Positions 42,640 to 55,730 of a stretch of 64,000 bases of DNA are shown piece after piece; position 1 is the stretch's first letter; each line of letters begins with the position of its first letter. The notes beneath the pieces are model-generated. The model was not told the origin of the DNA. It did not search any database and worked only from the letters and a program-made list of their open reading frames with translations. Where the stretch lies: assembly GCA_020091685.1 (NCBI GenBank), contig CM034599.1, positions 20,912,006 to 20,976,005 on the forward strand, read 5' to 3'. Position numbers and translations under genes: made by a program. This DNA is from Lutjanus erythropterus (taxonomy: Eukaryota; Chordata; Actinopteri; Lutjaniformes; Lutjanidae).

Positions 42640-43215
42640 ATGAATGTGTGTACCAGATTTCATGCCAATGCATCCAGTCATTCTTGACACACATCACTCA
42701 AAAAGCCTCCCCAAAGTTCAAGCAGGACGAGGTTGTGAGGTTGTGGATGTCATGTCGTGTAAGGATTCAATGATTCAGGGACATTGTTTTTTTCACTATG
42801 CAACACAGGATGATACAACAAAATTAAAGTTCTAGTTCCTCCATAATACACACAAAATACAGCACAGATGATTAATTAAATTTAGAATGGAATGGGTGAA
42901 AGCTGACATCTTCATCTTATATTATATTATTATATTACAAACTAAGTAGTTTTGGTGCCTAATCTAACTAAACTGCAGGTGTTTCACAACTTTAACAACG
43001 TAACAACAAAGATCCGGTACAGTAAAGGTCTGGTTCTCTTGTCACATCTCCAGGGAGTCATTGGAAAAAGTCCTGTTCTGTCATTGAGCTATGAGGAGGT
43101 ATTGATCTCTAAACTACTAATGTCAACCTAATTATAGCACTACAGAAATAGTTAGGTAATTACCAAAGCCACAAGGATTCATCCTTTGGGGATCATAAAT
43201 AAGTACAAAATTACC
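42640..43215 (+). mobile_element. Fragments of the 25625-type repeat
   Basis: GTGTACCAGATTTCATGCCA at 42649 and CAAGGATTCATCCTTTGGGG near 43172 match two landmarks of the family, separated by unrelated DNA. Confidence 0.45.
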
Positions 43216-44790
43216 ATTCCATTCCTATTATGCATTTTGTTATGCAGGAACACAATATCAAGTTTGTGTCTGGTTTCATTGCCTTAAGTACTATCTGTCT
43301 ATCTGAAAAACTGGATCAGTATAACACTTGACAAAGACTTAGACATTTACAAATTCAGTCTAAAACACACATATCACCACACAGCCTGAACTGAGCAGTC
43401 CCAGTCGTATACATTTCTGATATTTATTATCCTTACGCAAGTCTTGCACTGTGAGGGGATAAAAGTAGGTACATATAACTAAAAATAACACTCAAGTGTG
43501 AGGACTTGTGGACAGTAGAGGACCTGCTGCCTCCGAAAGTAACTGACTTTTTAAACCATCCTGAGGGGAAATAAGTGTGTGAATGAGTGGGAGTGATGGT
43601 ACTTTCTAGGTCAAGGAAAGTGAATCCCAGGAAAGCTTTTACTTAGAGCAACACGATTTGCTTATCTTGAGTTGCCAAAGCCATAATCACATTGTCACTC
43701 TGCAAGGCTGTACTATTTATAGGCTTTTCTATTCATATAAACAGCAAATTACCACGAAAAGTAATCATCCTCCAAAGTCATAAAGCAAGCCAGGCCATTA
43801 ACCTTGTTGCTGTCCTTCTTTGGAGACAGCTTACTTTTTTATTTAAACATAATTCTGACTGCTGGATCTGCTGTTGAAAGAAATCACAGACACATCTCAA
43901 ATTTTTGAGTGGCTGCATATGGAAATAGACGACACGCTGTTAGTGCATTCATTTGCCTTTTTTTAGCCACATTTGTGTGGATATCTTTTGGACGTTGTCC
44001 AAACAGGTTGTTTGGATTGGAAACGTTATTTTGTCCATAAATGAGAGTGTAAATATGTGCGAGCCCTGTTATTAACTGGAGTCTTGCCCAGTGCATGTTG
44101 GGAAGTACTTCAGGCCCCTGCAAACAAACAAACAAGACAATGAATTATTTACTGTATGGAAAGGTTTACCACAGACATGCCACTGCTATTAGCTAAATAC
44201 CATCACAGCCATTCTTCATTTTCAATGACTGATTCACTTGTCATTCTGCATTGTTATGAAATGCCAAAATGTCTGCAGGATTTTTGCATTTATTTATTTA
44301 CACTCTCCCTCAGTCTTAAAATTGTGATGAATCCCATAACGCCTCCTACACCCTTTTTTATTGGTAGACAGCATGCACACATTCCACTACAGTGTGTTTA
44401 GTTTGGAGATCAGCCAACTCCTGGACAACTACTCTGGAAAACAATTGCAGCTCCATCACAGCAAGTGTATTCAGTTGTTCATCCCAGTATACAATAGATA
44501 CCAAGATGATTAGTCATATGGGCATATGCAAATGTTAATAAGCATGTTACAGGAAAATTATATTTTTCAAAATGAGTCTCATTCTTATAATGGTGGCTGT
44601 TATGAGTGTGACCATATTTATATTCACATTCATCATAACTTTGCAATCACCACCTTTGTGTAGAGATTTGGGAGTTGGGAGGAAGCAACATTAGATTAAA
44701 GCTTAATCTGAAATTATTTTAAATAGTAAGAGAACCATTTAAAATTGTGTCCAAACAAAAGTTTTCTTCTTCTGTCTTCTTTTCTCTCTG
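43216..44790. other. Intergenic, nothing recognised
   Basis: No repeat or exon supported. Confidence 0.45.
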
Positions 44791-44794
44791 CTTT

Positions 44795-45055
44795 CTGCTA
44801 GGGGTCACCACTGTGAGTTGTCTGATTTTATGATCTGTATATTTGATTTGGCACAGGCTTTTCTCTTTTTTTTTTATTACACTGAATGCCCCCTCTGATG
44901 CAACCCTCCCCATTTATCCAGGCTTGGGACCGGTGATTAGAAATGCACTGGCATGCTCCACAACTCAGTGCATTCCTAATTGTTAGGATCTAACTGCCCA
45001 ACCTGTACTCAGTAGACAAGCAGCTCAACCTCCTGAGCCACAGCCACCCTTATGT
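44795..45055 (-). mobile_element. tRNA-derived SINE, minus strand
   Basis: AGGGGTCACCACTGTGAG, TATTTGATTTGGCACAGGCT, TGCAACCCTCCCCATTTATC and GGCTTGGGACCGGTGATTAG are landmarks of a fish SINE I recall, read from its 3' to 5' end. The right border, CAACCTCCTGAGCCACAGCC, is the reverse complement of a tRNA-like head. The poly(T) at 44864-44876 is internal. Confidence 0.65.
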
Positions 45056-46050
45056 GTCCACACAAAAGTATACACAGAAATTATTAAGCAATAGGAAGCT
45101 ACTTGGCATCTAACCAAACTGCTGCCTGTTCATCTGCACATGCTGCTTAGTTTAAATGTGTGAGGTTGTGGGTGGCTGTTGATTTTGCATGCATTTATGC
45201 AACAGAAGTAGTTGCAAACAAGACAAGATGTACATTATTATCTCCTGTGGAAATTCAGGAAGTGCAGTTGCTGGGTATCTAGTCAACCGTTATATAATTA
45301 TGTAGTAATTTAACTTTGATGGCTGACCTTATTTGTTCAAACCATAATACACAGATGAGGAGCTAAATCATATGGAAGAGGAAGGATATAGAATAAAGCC
45401 GGGGGGGGAAGACAACAGAGGACAATGAACCTCATGAAGCTGATGAGGTTCTGTGGTCATTGCTCTTCATTGTATATGTGTCACATGGTGGAAGTATTGG
45501 TTTATTTACTTTCTTTATGTTGTGTCTATGGTGCATTATTTTATGTATTGTCTCAGTGCTGTGCTTATTTTACCTGCATGATTTTAGATTGTGTTGACTG
45601 TGTTTAACAGTCCTGTGTTTGATTATTACTGTGTCACTTTTACTGACTGCTTTTAGGTTGAAATGGACTGGTGTTTTATGTTATTTATGTAACTTCTTGT
45701 CGCTGGTATTGAGATAGCACGTTAACATTAATGACCTACACCTGTTTAGCTCTGATAGAGGATAGGTAGTAGACACTGCCGCCAACCAATTGGACACAAG
45801 CGTATAACCACAGTGACTTATGGAGCTGCTGAGAGGAGGGACCAGCCATCTGCAACAACAACATAAGACGGCAGAGGACAGAGGCAAGTAGACAAGATAG
45901 TGGTGTGATCTCAGGAGGAGGACTTCAGAACTGCTTGTGCACCCTTAACAATATTGATGCTAGTTGACTTATTTTAACTTTAGTACACAAGTTAAGTTAC
46001 AAGTCAGGGATGTAAGTTAACTACATTATGTACTTACTTACCTCATGTGC
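45056..46050. other. Intergenic, nothing recognised
   Basis: T/G-rich on the + strand around 45450-45700, with no match. Confidence 0.4.
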
Positions 46051-46250
46051 ATAACTTAAGTTACAAAAGTCAGATGCTTATATTTAACCTTAACCAAGAT
46101 CTTTCCCTAAACTTCACCTAGCCAAACCGTGACTACTTTACATTGTTAACTATGACAAAGATCACCATCAAGGTCAACTAGCTATGATGAACAAGGTCAT
46201 CTGACTATTGTTACCACGTCCAAAACCCATAAAATAGCATTAAATGAAAG
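46051..46250 (-). mobile_element. Possible reverse copy of the GGTTAGG-type fish repeat
   Basis: CCTTAACCAAGATCTTTCCC and ACCTAGCCAAACCGTGAC resemble the reverse complement of the TTGGTTAGGTT... part at 13375-13460. Weak. Confidence 0.35.
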
Positions 46251-48190
46251 TGGCGTGCTATTTACAGTATAAACTATCTTGTGAGATCACTGCTCTGACA
46301 GTAAATCAAGCTGCTGTTCTCCAGTTTTGGTCTGTCAGATCAGTTTGAGTTTTCAGGAGTCCCAGCGAGATAACAGCACTTAGCAAGTGCACTACTGTAG
46401 ACTTGAATGGACAGCCTGTAACCTTCTGCTTTATTGGATTCTGTGAGTGCCCGCGCCAGGCATTAGGCTAAATGACTTCTATTTCCTCCAAAACACTGTA
46501 ATAGTGTTCAAGGACCTCTGTCCACCAAAGGTCAGTGTCTGTCAAAGACAATGGCAGTTAAATTAGAAATACGCCAGTCTTATTCTCGCTTGACCGCTTG
46601 TGGTAGTGGTCCCATCAGGTGTATTAACCAAAGTGCAGGGACAGAGCTTGTTCCTCAAAAGCAGTTGAGTTTAAATAGTATTTTCTCCTGATACATCATG
46701 GGCTTATTCGTGGACAAAGATTCTGACCTTGTCTCAAGTTTGTGGATACCTGACAGCTAAAAAGAATTTACTGCTAGAAAGTTTTAGTGTTGTCTTCATC
46801 AGGCAGGAAATGTCATTTGTCATACTTTGTGTGTGACACTGAAGGGAGAAAGTCATGGTCCTTAGAGCAAGTACACTCCACAAGTCCTAAAATGAAATAA
46901 AAAAAAGACAAGAAAAATTCTACGTGAAAAATTTTCTATCGAGGCAACTAATGATGATGAGTTACCGGCTGCAGGAAAAGAGTGAAGAAGAAGGTAGAGA
47001 AGGTGAGGCTCAAGGGTGGATTAGAGGCATGGGCCTGAGAGCAGTGGCTAAATGTTTTTTTTTTTCAACAGGTGATTTTAAAATTGAGAGAATAAAAGGG
47101 ATTTCTAGTACCGTTTGTGAATCACAAATGGTGGTGAGTACTCACGAAGTGGATAAAAGGTGGAAGATATTGAGAACCCTACAGTTTTTGTTATGCAACA
47201 ATGTTACAAGAAGTCTTAACCTAAATCCAAATCTAGTTCTAAAATGTGTTACACAAATTAAAAGTGTGAAGTTTATTTCTTTTTTCTTTTATGGAACAGT
47301 AGAACCAGAGATTTTTTTTATTCCACATTTCCTACTCCACACACCCATGTTACACACACTGAATGAGGACAACTTCCATTCAGGTGTCAAAAGATTTTGT
47401 TAGATATTTTAATTGAAATAATTTTTTCATATCGAAGTACCACCAGAATGACTCCAGATTAACATGTACACACATGGTCATATAGGCACTCAACATGCCA
47501 TGCTCAGGCTGGGAGGAGGAGAGGAGGTAAAGGAAGAGAGAAAGTGAAAAGACAAGGCAACAGGACAGTTTGTGTGTTGATGAATTGAGTCATAGACATT
47601 CACAAAGCTGTATTTTATTTAATATACTCTATCTAATAACACAAGGCCATTTTTGCATGTACGTAAAAGAACTGTTCAGGGAAAACCGCCTTTAATGCAG
47701 ACACACTAAACATTTATGGTATTACTTTGTAGATATTACAATATATTTGCCATTGCTAGCAATTCCGCTTTAAAAGTGGTGCATATGGTTTGGCAGGAGT
47801 ATATTCTGAGTTGTGGTATGAGGCTGTTTATTGGCTGTTGGCCTGATTTTGACCTGCCATTTGGCTGGTTTTGTCTCACAGACCTGGCAACCCTGGGTAT
47901 GTGACAAATTGGGATGAAAATGTGTTGGAAATGTGCAGCCAGTCGTGAACAAAATATGCCTTCTGGTCCAACATTTATCCTTAAAGCATCTTGTATGACA
48001 ATACAATTGTAAGGTAAGGTCACTGCCATAGAGCCATTAACCAGATTAGCTATAAAAGCTTATAATAGTTTTATTTTCTGAAATAAACCTGCAAATACAG
48101 ATTAGATGCCAAAAATCTTCCTTGTTAGTTGGTATCATTACTGTTCTAGTAAGAACAACAATGTACAACAAAACAAAACTAAAAAAAAGT
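46251..48190. other. Intergenic, nothing recognised
   Basis: Includes the longest stop-free stretch of the window (46924-47403, 159 codons). Its translation is lysine-rich and then leucine/phenylalanine-rich with no domain I know, and no splice or promoter context. Treated as chance. Confidence 0.45.
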
Positions 48191-48359
48191 AGTCTATATA
48201 CAAGTAAAGCGTTTAAGAATTAAATTGTGAGAAATACAAAACAGAGCAAAGGAATAAATATTGAATGAACATGGACTGGATGATAATGTGCAGTATGCAT
48301 GTATACATAAATATATACACATATGTAGAGCTTGTATATATAGACAATTACAGTGCTGG

Positions 48360-49105
48360 TATGAACAGGGTGACATCAATAATTTTCTCTGCAGACCTGA
48401 CTGTGTGTTGTAGTCTGCTGCTGTCCTGTTCAGTGGCCAATCCAAACTAGACAGTGATGGATGAACAGAGAACAGACTGAATTCTTGCAGTGTAGGACTG
48501 GGTGAGCAGCTACTGAGGCAGGCTGAACTTCTGAGCGGTAAGTGCATCCTCTGCTGGGCCTTTTTGATCATTTAGTCTATATTGGGCCCCACTTTAGGTC
48601 CTCGGAGATTGTGGGGGGGGGGGTCTTGTTAGGGGGTTTCTCCTGGAGTGCACTGTCAAGAATCAGACTCGTCATCATCCTGGAGGAGTCAGATGACTGT
48701 TGTGTAGTCTGCAAACTTCAGGACTTTAACGGATGTGTCAACTGAGGTGCAGTTGTTTGTGCAGAGGATAGCAGTGGGGTGAGTACACGTTTCTCGGGGA
48801 CGTGCTGATTGTCCTCTTATTGGATGTGATTTTCCCCAGCCTTACCTCCTGCCTCCTGTCTGTCAGAAAGTTTGTAATCCACTGACAGGTGATGGCAGGC
48901 ACAGTACACTGAGTTTAGCGGGGAAAACCTCTGGGATGATGTGTTGAGCACAGTCCACAGAGATTCTTGTATGGGGATCTTCTATCCCTGGGGAGTCGAG
49001 GTGTTGCAGGAAAATAGTGCAGTTCCATGTTGACTACATCATCCACTGACTTGTTCTCCTGCTAAGCAAACTGCGGGTGGTTTAGCACAGGGTGGCCTGT
49101 GGTGT
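48360..49105 (-). mobile_element. LINE reverse-transcriptase relic (Rex/L2-like)
   Basis: On the minus strand, ITNFLTDRRQEVRLGKI (near 48830-48885) and KFADYTTVI (near 48690-48715) match the fish LINE blocks ITDFLSDRRQ-VRLG and KFADDTT; the second Asp of the active-site box is Tyr. KKAQQRM near 48550 follows in the right order. Several shifts and stops, and a G run at 48615-48624. Confidence 0.75.
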
Positions 49106-49440
49106 CCTAAAGAGGGGGTTTTAGTTTAGTTTACCTTTTTTGTTGAAAACAGCTGCTGGTGGGAACCATGAGTGGTGAACCAAAACAAGTTGCAGACTAA
49201 AGATTTTGGCTTTGAGTGCCTAAACATGACCATGATCACAAAATTGTGTGATCATTTTGCGACTTGGTAAATAAGCTTCTGAAATGAAATGATGAAATGA
49301 AATGAAAATCTCTCTGAATTACAGTACGTGTCACGAGGAATATTTGCTGTTATTGGATACTGTAGGCAACAGCTGAGAGATGACAATTAGAGAAACTGGA
49401 AAATTAAATTAGAAGGAGGAAATGATATGCAGCAAAGGAA
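49106..49440. other. Intergenic, nothing recognised
   Basis: 49280-49305 has a short GAAAT tandem run; otherwise nothing. Confidence 0.45.
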
Positions 49441-50010
49441 TTCACCAACAACACAAACCCAGGGATGGATTTAGTAATTTTGAGGCATAATGCAAACAAA
49501 GACATTGGGCCCTCCTCATTTTTCAATCCCTGATGAATTAAGGTGTCTTGGCCTCAGCAAAGAAGTTGTTCTGAAGTCTGGTGGTCTGGCAGCAGATAGG
49601 CTACTGCTGTATCCCTTGGCAGACGGCAGCAGGGTGAGCAGACTGTGGCTGGGGTGGGTATTGTCTTTGGCATCATCAAACTTCCTCCTCCTTTCAGCAC
49701 CGCAAGGGTAGCTACATTTTTAACAGTCATGTCAAGCCCTTTGTTTACAGAGTTGGTGAATGTCTTCCTGAGTCATTTCCCTAGATGTGCAGTAAGATGA
49801 TGGAGTAGCCCAAATTAGTGGGGAGGCCCAAAGACACTTGAATTAAGCATTCTGATGCCATTTTAGCATATGGAATTTTACTAAGTCATAATTAATTAGC
49901 AAAAGGTAAAAACAAACACAAAAAGGGGGCAGGGGAGGGTGGCATTTTATGGGTGTCTTAGTAGTTTGGGGCCTAAGGCCATTGGCGACCTTTGCCTAAT
50001 TGTAATTCCC
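49441..50010 (-). mobile_element. LINE-associated 3' repeat with a younger-looking flank
   Basis: 49580-49700 (TCTGGCAGCAGATAGGCTAC, TTGGCAGACGGCAGCAGGGT, GACTGTGGCTGGGGTGGGTA) matches the reverse of a fish LINE 3' segment around the LLPSGRR motif. The flanks at 49441-49540 and 49930-50010 (GGGCCCTCCTCATTTTTC; GGGGCCTAAGGCCATTGG) look like two ends of another element into which it may be embedded. Confidence 0.4.
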
Positions 50011-50239
50011 CCCAGCATGAACCAGGCATATCGTGGTTCACGGTGCCACAAAGGGGGCGCAGAAAGGAGACAGGGCTGGTATGTGGGGCAAAAAAATGTA
50101 ATCCCTTTGGACAAAAGCAGCCACCAAAAAATTTCAATTTTCAATACCTCCCATTTTACAACACATAGTCGACCTGAAAACTTTATGTTCAGAATCACCA
50201 AACTGCACACCTCTGTAATACAACCGAAACTTTCAGACT

Positions 50240-51130
50240 GACTAAAAGTGAACTTGCACAGCTACGTTGCATAAAGGTGTTCTTTGATCTGGAGCGGCTG
50301 TCTAACTCCTTATCAGACAATGGTGTGACAAGAGCGGAAAGCTCTGAGGTAATCTTTGTTATTCTGCTAGAAGTAGTGTTGCCCACAGGGAGAGGATTCC
50401 CAGACTGTTTAATCAGCCATATTAATCATACATTATTTATTACAATTACAAGAGCTGCTCTGTGTGCAGCAGTAGCCTCGGCCCTCGAAGGCAACAGCAT
50501 GAAAAAGAGTGTGAGAATAGATTAAACTGAGCCTTTGGCACTTCTCAAAGAACAAAATGTATCGTTCAGGACCAAGCGAAAAGACATCTTTCTATCAGCC
50601 CTACATGATGTCGGTCCAGAGGCAAAAAGGAATGACATACACGTTACTGCTGTGTGCTATATCACACAAAATGTCAGAAATGCCCCGAGACCCTGCACTT
50701 CTCAGCTGTGTCCGCACTTCAAGGCATCAGGTTTGAGCATTAAAGTCGATTATCTCCCCCAGATACAAATAAGACACAGCGGGAAGAAGCGATAATTAAC
50801 AGGGTGAAAATGTTGAAGAGTACATGACTCACTTGTCTCTATCAGTTTCTTGGTTCGCTACCACACTTTTTGAGAGCAAGCACCTGCCTCGCCAAACACA
50901 AAGCATAGTGGAGAGCTTGCCATTACAGGTATTTCTCCAGGCCATCCATCATCGAGGCATGGCAGCGCTGAGGTATGCTTAGGTGAGCCTGATTAAAGCC
51001 AAGGATGCCTCTCGACCTGCTCCGAAGGAAATGAGAGGGGAGGGAGGACTGGAGCCTCTGCTCCATCCGTCTCCCTACTGCTTTATTCATGTGCTATCTG
51101 GTTCACTGGCTTTTGCTTCGTGTTCCCTTT
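50240..51130. other. Long repeat-poor block, candidate conserved non-coding DNA
   Basis: Nearly 900 bases with no repeat I recognise, more even in composition than its surroundings. It includes a cluster of homeodomain-type TAAT/ATTA words at about 50412-50450 (TTAATCAG, TTAATCAT, ATTATTTATTACAATTA). No exon with coherent similarity in any frame. Interpretation as regulatory DNA is inference. Confidence 0.35.
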
Positions 51131-51625
51131 CCATTACTTGAATTCTACAGCAGGTGCTAGTGAATTGTGCATGTCTCATTATATGTTCCACACTCCTCGC
51201 TCTTTTGTGTGGATGATTGTGCCTGGAAAGATGATCTATTCTCAAAATCTGCCTTTTCAGATAACGAAAATAAAATGAATGATTGAATGTATTGTACTTT
51301 CTTAATAGTTCATAAAATCCTTTAAGCAATAATGGAACAACTCTACAGCAGCTGCTACTACTCCTTCCAATGCTACTAATAAAACTATGTTAATACGAGG
51401 ACATAAAATGATAAAAGGTGGGAAATATTAAACTTACAACAATATTACATATTGGTTCCCTGTGGATCTGAGACTTGCAGAATCTTTATTCTTAATTACT
51501 TAACTTAATTAATATTATCCCTAGGCTTTATTTCAGGTATTACCTGCTTTATTTGTTGCTTTCAATCTTACTTTGGCTCATTTTATCATTCTGTATTTAT
51601 TCTACATCAGTTTTTGTTCTCTAAT

Positions 51626-51942
51626 CAGTGATGGAAGAGGTATTCAGATATGTCACTTGAGTATAAAAATAGCAATACAAGAGCGTAGAAGTAATGTATT
51701 GCAGGTAAATGTTCTGTATTATAATGTTTTACTTAAAATTACAAATGTATTAGCTTTAAAATAATCAGAATAATGTAATATTATCATATTATAATTATTG
51801 TTGAATTTATGTGTAAATCACTTTAATGTTGCAGCTGCTAAAGCTGTAGCTAATGATTAGTACTTTATATACTGCTGAATAGCTTGACAATTTTACCCTA
51901 AGGATTAATAAAGTCTAAACTTATAATAACAATAACAATTAC

Positions 51943-51981
<39 letters not shown>

Positions 51982-52150
51982 TCAAGTATATGTAGTATTA
52001 TTCATTTGAATCTGCAAAGTAAGATATCAAATTAATACAGTGGAGTAAAAAATACATTATTTGCCTTGAACTGGAGTAAAGTAGAAGTATAAAGCAGCAA
52101 CACTTACTTACAGTACTTACAGTACTTGAGTAAATTTACTTAGTCACTGT
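51626..52150 (+). mobile_element. CAGTGRTGGAA-type fish repeat with AAT and ATT arrays nearby
   Basis: Left end CAGTGATGGAAGAGGTATTC; interior TTTAATGTTGCAGCTGCTAA and TACTTTATATACTGCTGAAT; right end CAGTACTTGAGTAAATTTAC and TTAGTCACTG. This is the order of a widely dispersed fish repeat with CAGTGGTGGAA ends. A further left end is at 32996. Confidence 0.65.
51943..51981. repeat. (AAT)n microsatellite
   Basis: About 13 AAT units inside the repeat at 51626-52150. Confidence 0.95.
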
Positions 52151-52207
52151 ATTTAGTTACTTAGCATGCTGTAATTTTGTTTTGAAAAGTGTAGTATATA
52201 GTTTATG

Positions 52208-52208
<1 letters not shown>

Positions 52209-52258
<50 letters not shown>
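52209..52258. repeat. (ATT)n microsatellite
   Basis: About 16 ATT units, complementary to the AAT array 227 bases upstream. Confidence 0.95.
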
Positions 52259-52859
52259 ATAAAACAGACACACACAAAAGTTGAACATTTTTGTGTAAGA
52301 ACTACTTTTTTTTCTACAGTAGAATCTACTAGATCTATTTTCTTACTCCTAGAAACTACTCACCAGAAGGTCTGTGAATTATCTCGAGTAACTGTCATGT
52401 TTTCTGGAAAGATACATTTCTGTTGAGTCAAAATGGATTTTTTAGCACTTTGAGCCTCACAAGCCAAGTGCCATCTAGTTCCATTACATTTGAGACAAGG
52501 CAGACATCTCTGTGTTCAATAAACCTCAGCAACTCACACCAAAAAAAAAATAGATGTATAAATAGCACTACAGGTCAGAGGAAAAATATGGATTTTTGAT
52601 TTTTTGGTGGGCTGTCTCTTTGAGTATCTGCTCATTTTCCCAAAGTCCTTTTTTCAGTCATTTTTATTCCTTGACTTTGATTCAACACCAGCATGTGGGG
52701 AAGTTGCTGAAGACAAATTGGGAGTTCAAATGAGGTTTGCAGAGTTAAAATGTTTACTTTGTGCCCCAGGACCAGATTTAACCATGCTTTAAAAGTAATC
52801 AGTAAAATTTAAAATCAATTCTAAACAGTTAATCCGTGAGAAGATGCCTGCATTGGAAT

Positions 52860-53960
52860 GGTGTGATTTTGTCTGCTTTTACCAATTAAGATCCAAGGTG
52901 CTGCATTCAGACCAAGGTGGAAATGTGAGAGATGTGTGACTTGACACCAAAATAGAGAGTTACAGTAGTGTAGCTTTGGTTTTATGAAATTAGGGAATCA
53001 GTAATTACTTTTTTCCAAATGATTAACTATAATAATATTAGAAATTGCTCTCATGGGGAAGGAGGCAGCATTGCACTTTGCTCAATGTGTTCTTGACAAT
53101 TGACCCTGTTTGCTCTTACACAGTTAAAAATAGGTTTTTATAAAGTAAAACGACTTCGGAATTTCATTTTACTTTTGATTTCTTGTTATAATTAGTGGTT
53201 TAAGTGTTCACTATGGAAGATTTAAAATGTCTAATTAAAACAAATAAATGAAACAAGGTGAAAACAGTACACATTGTTACACTGTCTTATCTTTTTGTGC
53301 ATCATTATTAAACATAAAGCATATGTTTAAGGGACAGTTATTTGGGTTGTTGTCTTTAATAACTGGGTGAATTGTTTTTCATTGTGATGTGTCCATTCCA
53401 CATAAAAAAGTAATTAACTATTTGTGCCTTGTATTTCTCTTCATTTCCTTGTGTGTTCCTATTTAGGCATTTTAAATCTTCCAGTTTAAGGGGTACGAAG
53501 AGCTGTGAAAAATTGATATAACAATGGAAAGAGAACAGCATCACAAACTATTTCCAAAACATTAAGTTAAATTTATATTTGTGGCACATGATCAACAAGA
53601 AGAGGTACATTTTATTGTCTTTCATATAAGTGGGAATGAGTAAATGAAAAATGGGACAGGGCCTAAGATTGAACTGTGAGGAACTCCACAAGGTAATGTG
53701 TTTGAAAACGGGATTTCCTAATAGTGAGGGTTGAGCTGAGGCAGTTTTAGTGGTTTGCCTTTGATGTCAACCCACACATTTGAGGCAGCCTATTAAAATT
53801 CTATGTTGTCAAATGGTGCATTAAGATCCAATAGGATTAAAATTGAACTCTCAACCCCAATCTGCTGCAAAAATAAAATCACTGGCTGTGTATAGAATCG
53901 AATGTACTGAGTGTTGCTCTAAAATCCAGATGGAATCTTGGTTGCTGTAAACCAATACCT
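52860..53960 (-). mobile_element. L2-like LINE relic, heavily decayed
   Basis: On the minus strand ILLDLNAPFDNIE (near 53805-53845) matches the L2 block LLDLSAAFDTVD, and PCGVPHSSILGPVPFFIYSF (near 53630-53700) matches CGVPQGSVLGPLLFSLYM. The two are in the right order but different frames. 52860-53060 (CAAGGTGCTGCATTCAGACC, GAGTTACAGTAGTGTAGC) matches the 3' part of the same element type. Confidence 0.7.
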
Positions 53961-55375
53961 CATAAACTGCGACTGTGGAAAACGCCTCGGATTTGATGCA
54001 CTGTCTGCATCTCGATTTATTTTTGTACTGTGAAATGTTAAAAAAAAAAAAAGAAAAGAAAAAATAAGCATCATCATTTGCAAAACATGAGGCATGTCAA
54101 GAATTTAAGGACATCAGGAGCCATGATAGATAAAATGACCCATTCCATGAAACAAACAGGCCATGTGGAGTCATTAACCTTTCTGACACACGATAAATGT
54201 AAATACTATGCCTTCAGATAAATGGGCTGATTGAATGCGGACACTGGGAGCATGCTGATTTGAAAAGCCTATTTGCCAACATCATCAACATCATTAGACA
54301 TAAGAGGTAAACATGTCACAGAAATTTGTCTGTAGTATTTAATGATAAATCACAACTAATATTTAAATCTGGATTAACAGATTTTTTTTATCTATTTGGA
54401 AGCAGAAGAAACAAGTTTTGAACATAGTATTTACATCTCATCATCTTTTAAAGCTGTAATATGCAAAATTTACACATTAGAATGTCTGAAAATGCAATTG
54501 CAACTTTCTATAAAGCTCCATAAAGCTATGGGAGCTGCAGATTCTTGGGCTAATTCTCTCTGGGTTCATCACTACAAGCAAAACCCCTTCACATTGTCAC
54601 ATTGTGCTCACATTGTCATTGGATCCATTGTTAATATAAAAACACAATTCACATGGCCATTTTAAACAGTTTAAGAAACATTGAATCTGTTCAAGACGGA
54701 CATGACATTTGGCTCATATTTGACTGTGATGTGCATACAGACAGGGCTATTCAAGGTCAAATTTTCCATCCTTAAAGGGAAGGGTTGCACAACATTTTGC
54801 CGTGTTTTGCTGCTCTTCCAATGTAGAAAATCAAATATTCAGTTTCACGCTCCCTGTAAGAACGTATGAGCTTTCTGAATCTTACTGGATGCTTTTCAAT
54901 TTGTAAAATGAAATGAGAACTTGTGAGATTAATACGGCTTACCTGTGTGGATCACTGAGGCTTTCTTATACAGTACTCACCAAAGATGTGGGAATGACTC
55001 AGAGAGAAAAGTCGTGCTGAAGCCGAGGTCGATTAACTTTTTTTTTTTTTCCTTGTTTTTATGCTTCTAATGAGCTGTTTCATCTCAAGGGGCTTATCCT
55101 GCTATTGAAGTGAATAAACCTAGTGTAATGTATGTTTGGAATTCAAAATGAGTTTAACTTCCTTTCACTATTGTGGAACGTAGTATTAGGGGATCTTTTT
55201 TGGTCTGAATTATACAGCATAGGTGACAAAATATTCAGTAGAATAAGGTAAGGTAAATAAGAGTCCCTGATCCTGCTAGCTCTTACAGTGCATTAAAAGG
55301 AACTACATACAAAACAGCCTATTCCATATGATGGCCGTTTAAATGGACAGGTCAGTGGGTCTGAACTGCAGCAAT
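53961..55375. other. Intergenic, nothing recognised
   Basis: A-rich run at 54040-54065, T run at 55039-55051. No exon supported. Confidence 0.45.
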
Positions 55376-55489
55376 GCCATCAGTTGATGGATGCCAAAAT
55401 TAATTTTAACTGCGCTATTACAGTAGCCAGGGAGCATTTCCAAGGTAATGTGTTTTCAGGTTCATAACTACCATAATAAATGATTGTTT

Positions 55490-55730
55490 AAAAGGATACT
55501 TCAGATTCTTTGAAGTAGGGTTGTATGAGTTATTTTATCCATAGTCAGTGTATTACCTACAGTAGATGGTGGTCAGCATGCCCCAAGTTTGGAGAAGCAA
55601 GGATTACTGATGTACGAAGCTAAGCAACCACTTAAAAAATGTATATCAGATTAAGTGTTTGATATATTTAGAATATTTTCACCACTGTATCTTGCCATCA
55701 AACAGCCTTTTCCAATGGGAAACCACTGTT
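55490..55730 (+). mobile_element. Second copy of the 3475-type repeat, left part
   Basis: AAAGGATACTTCAGATTCTT, GAAGTAGGGTTGTATGAG and GTGTATTACCTACAGTAGAT are the left-end landmarks; GTACGAAGCTAAGCAACCAC overlaps the part preserved at 3475-3800. Confidence 0.55.

Noticed and set aside
46924-47403. Longest stop-free stretch in the window (159 codons, + strand)
   Set aside because: Composition is AT-driven (Lys, then Phe/Leu), no domain recognised, no exon, promoter or poly(A) context. Treated as chance.
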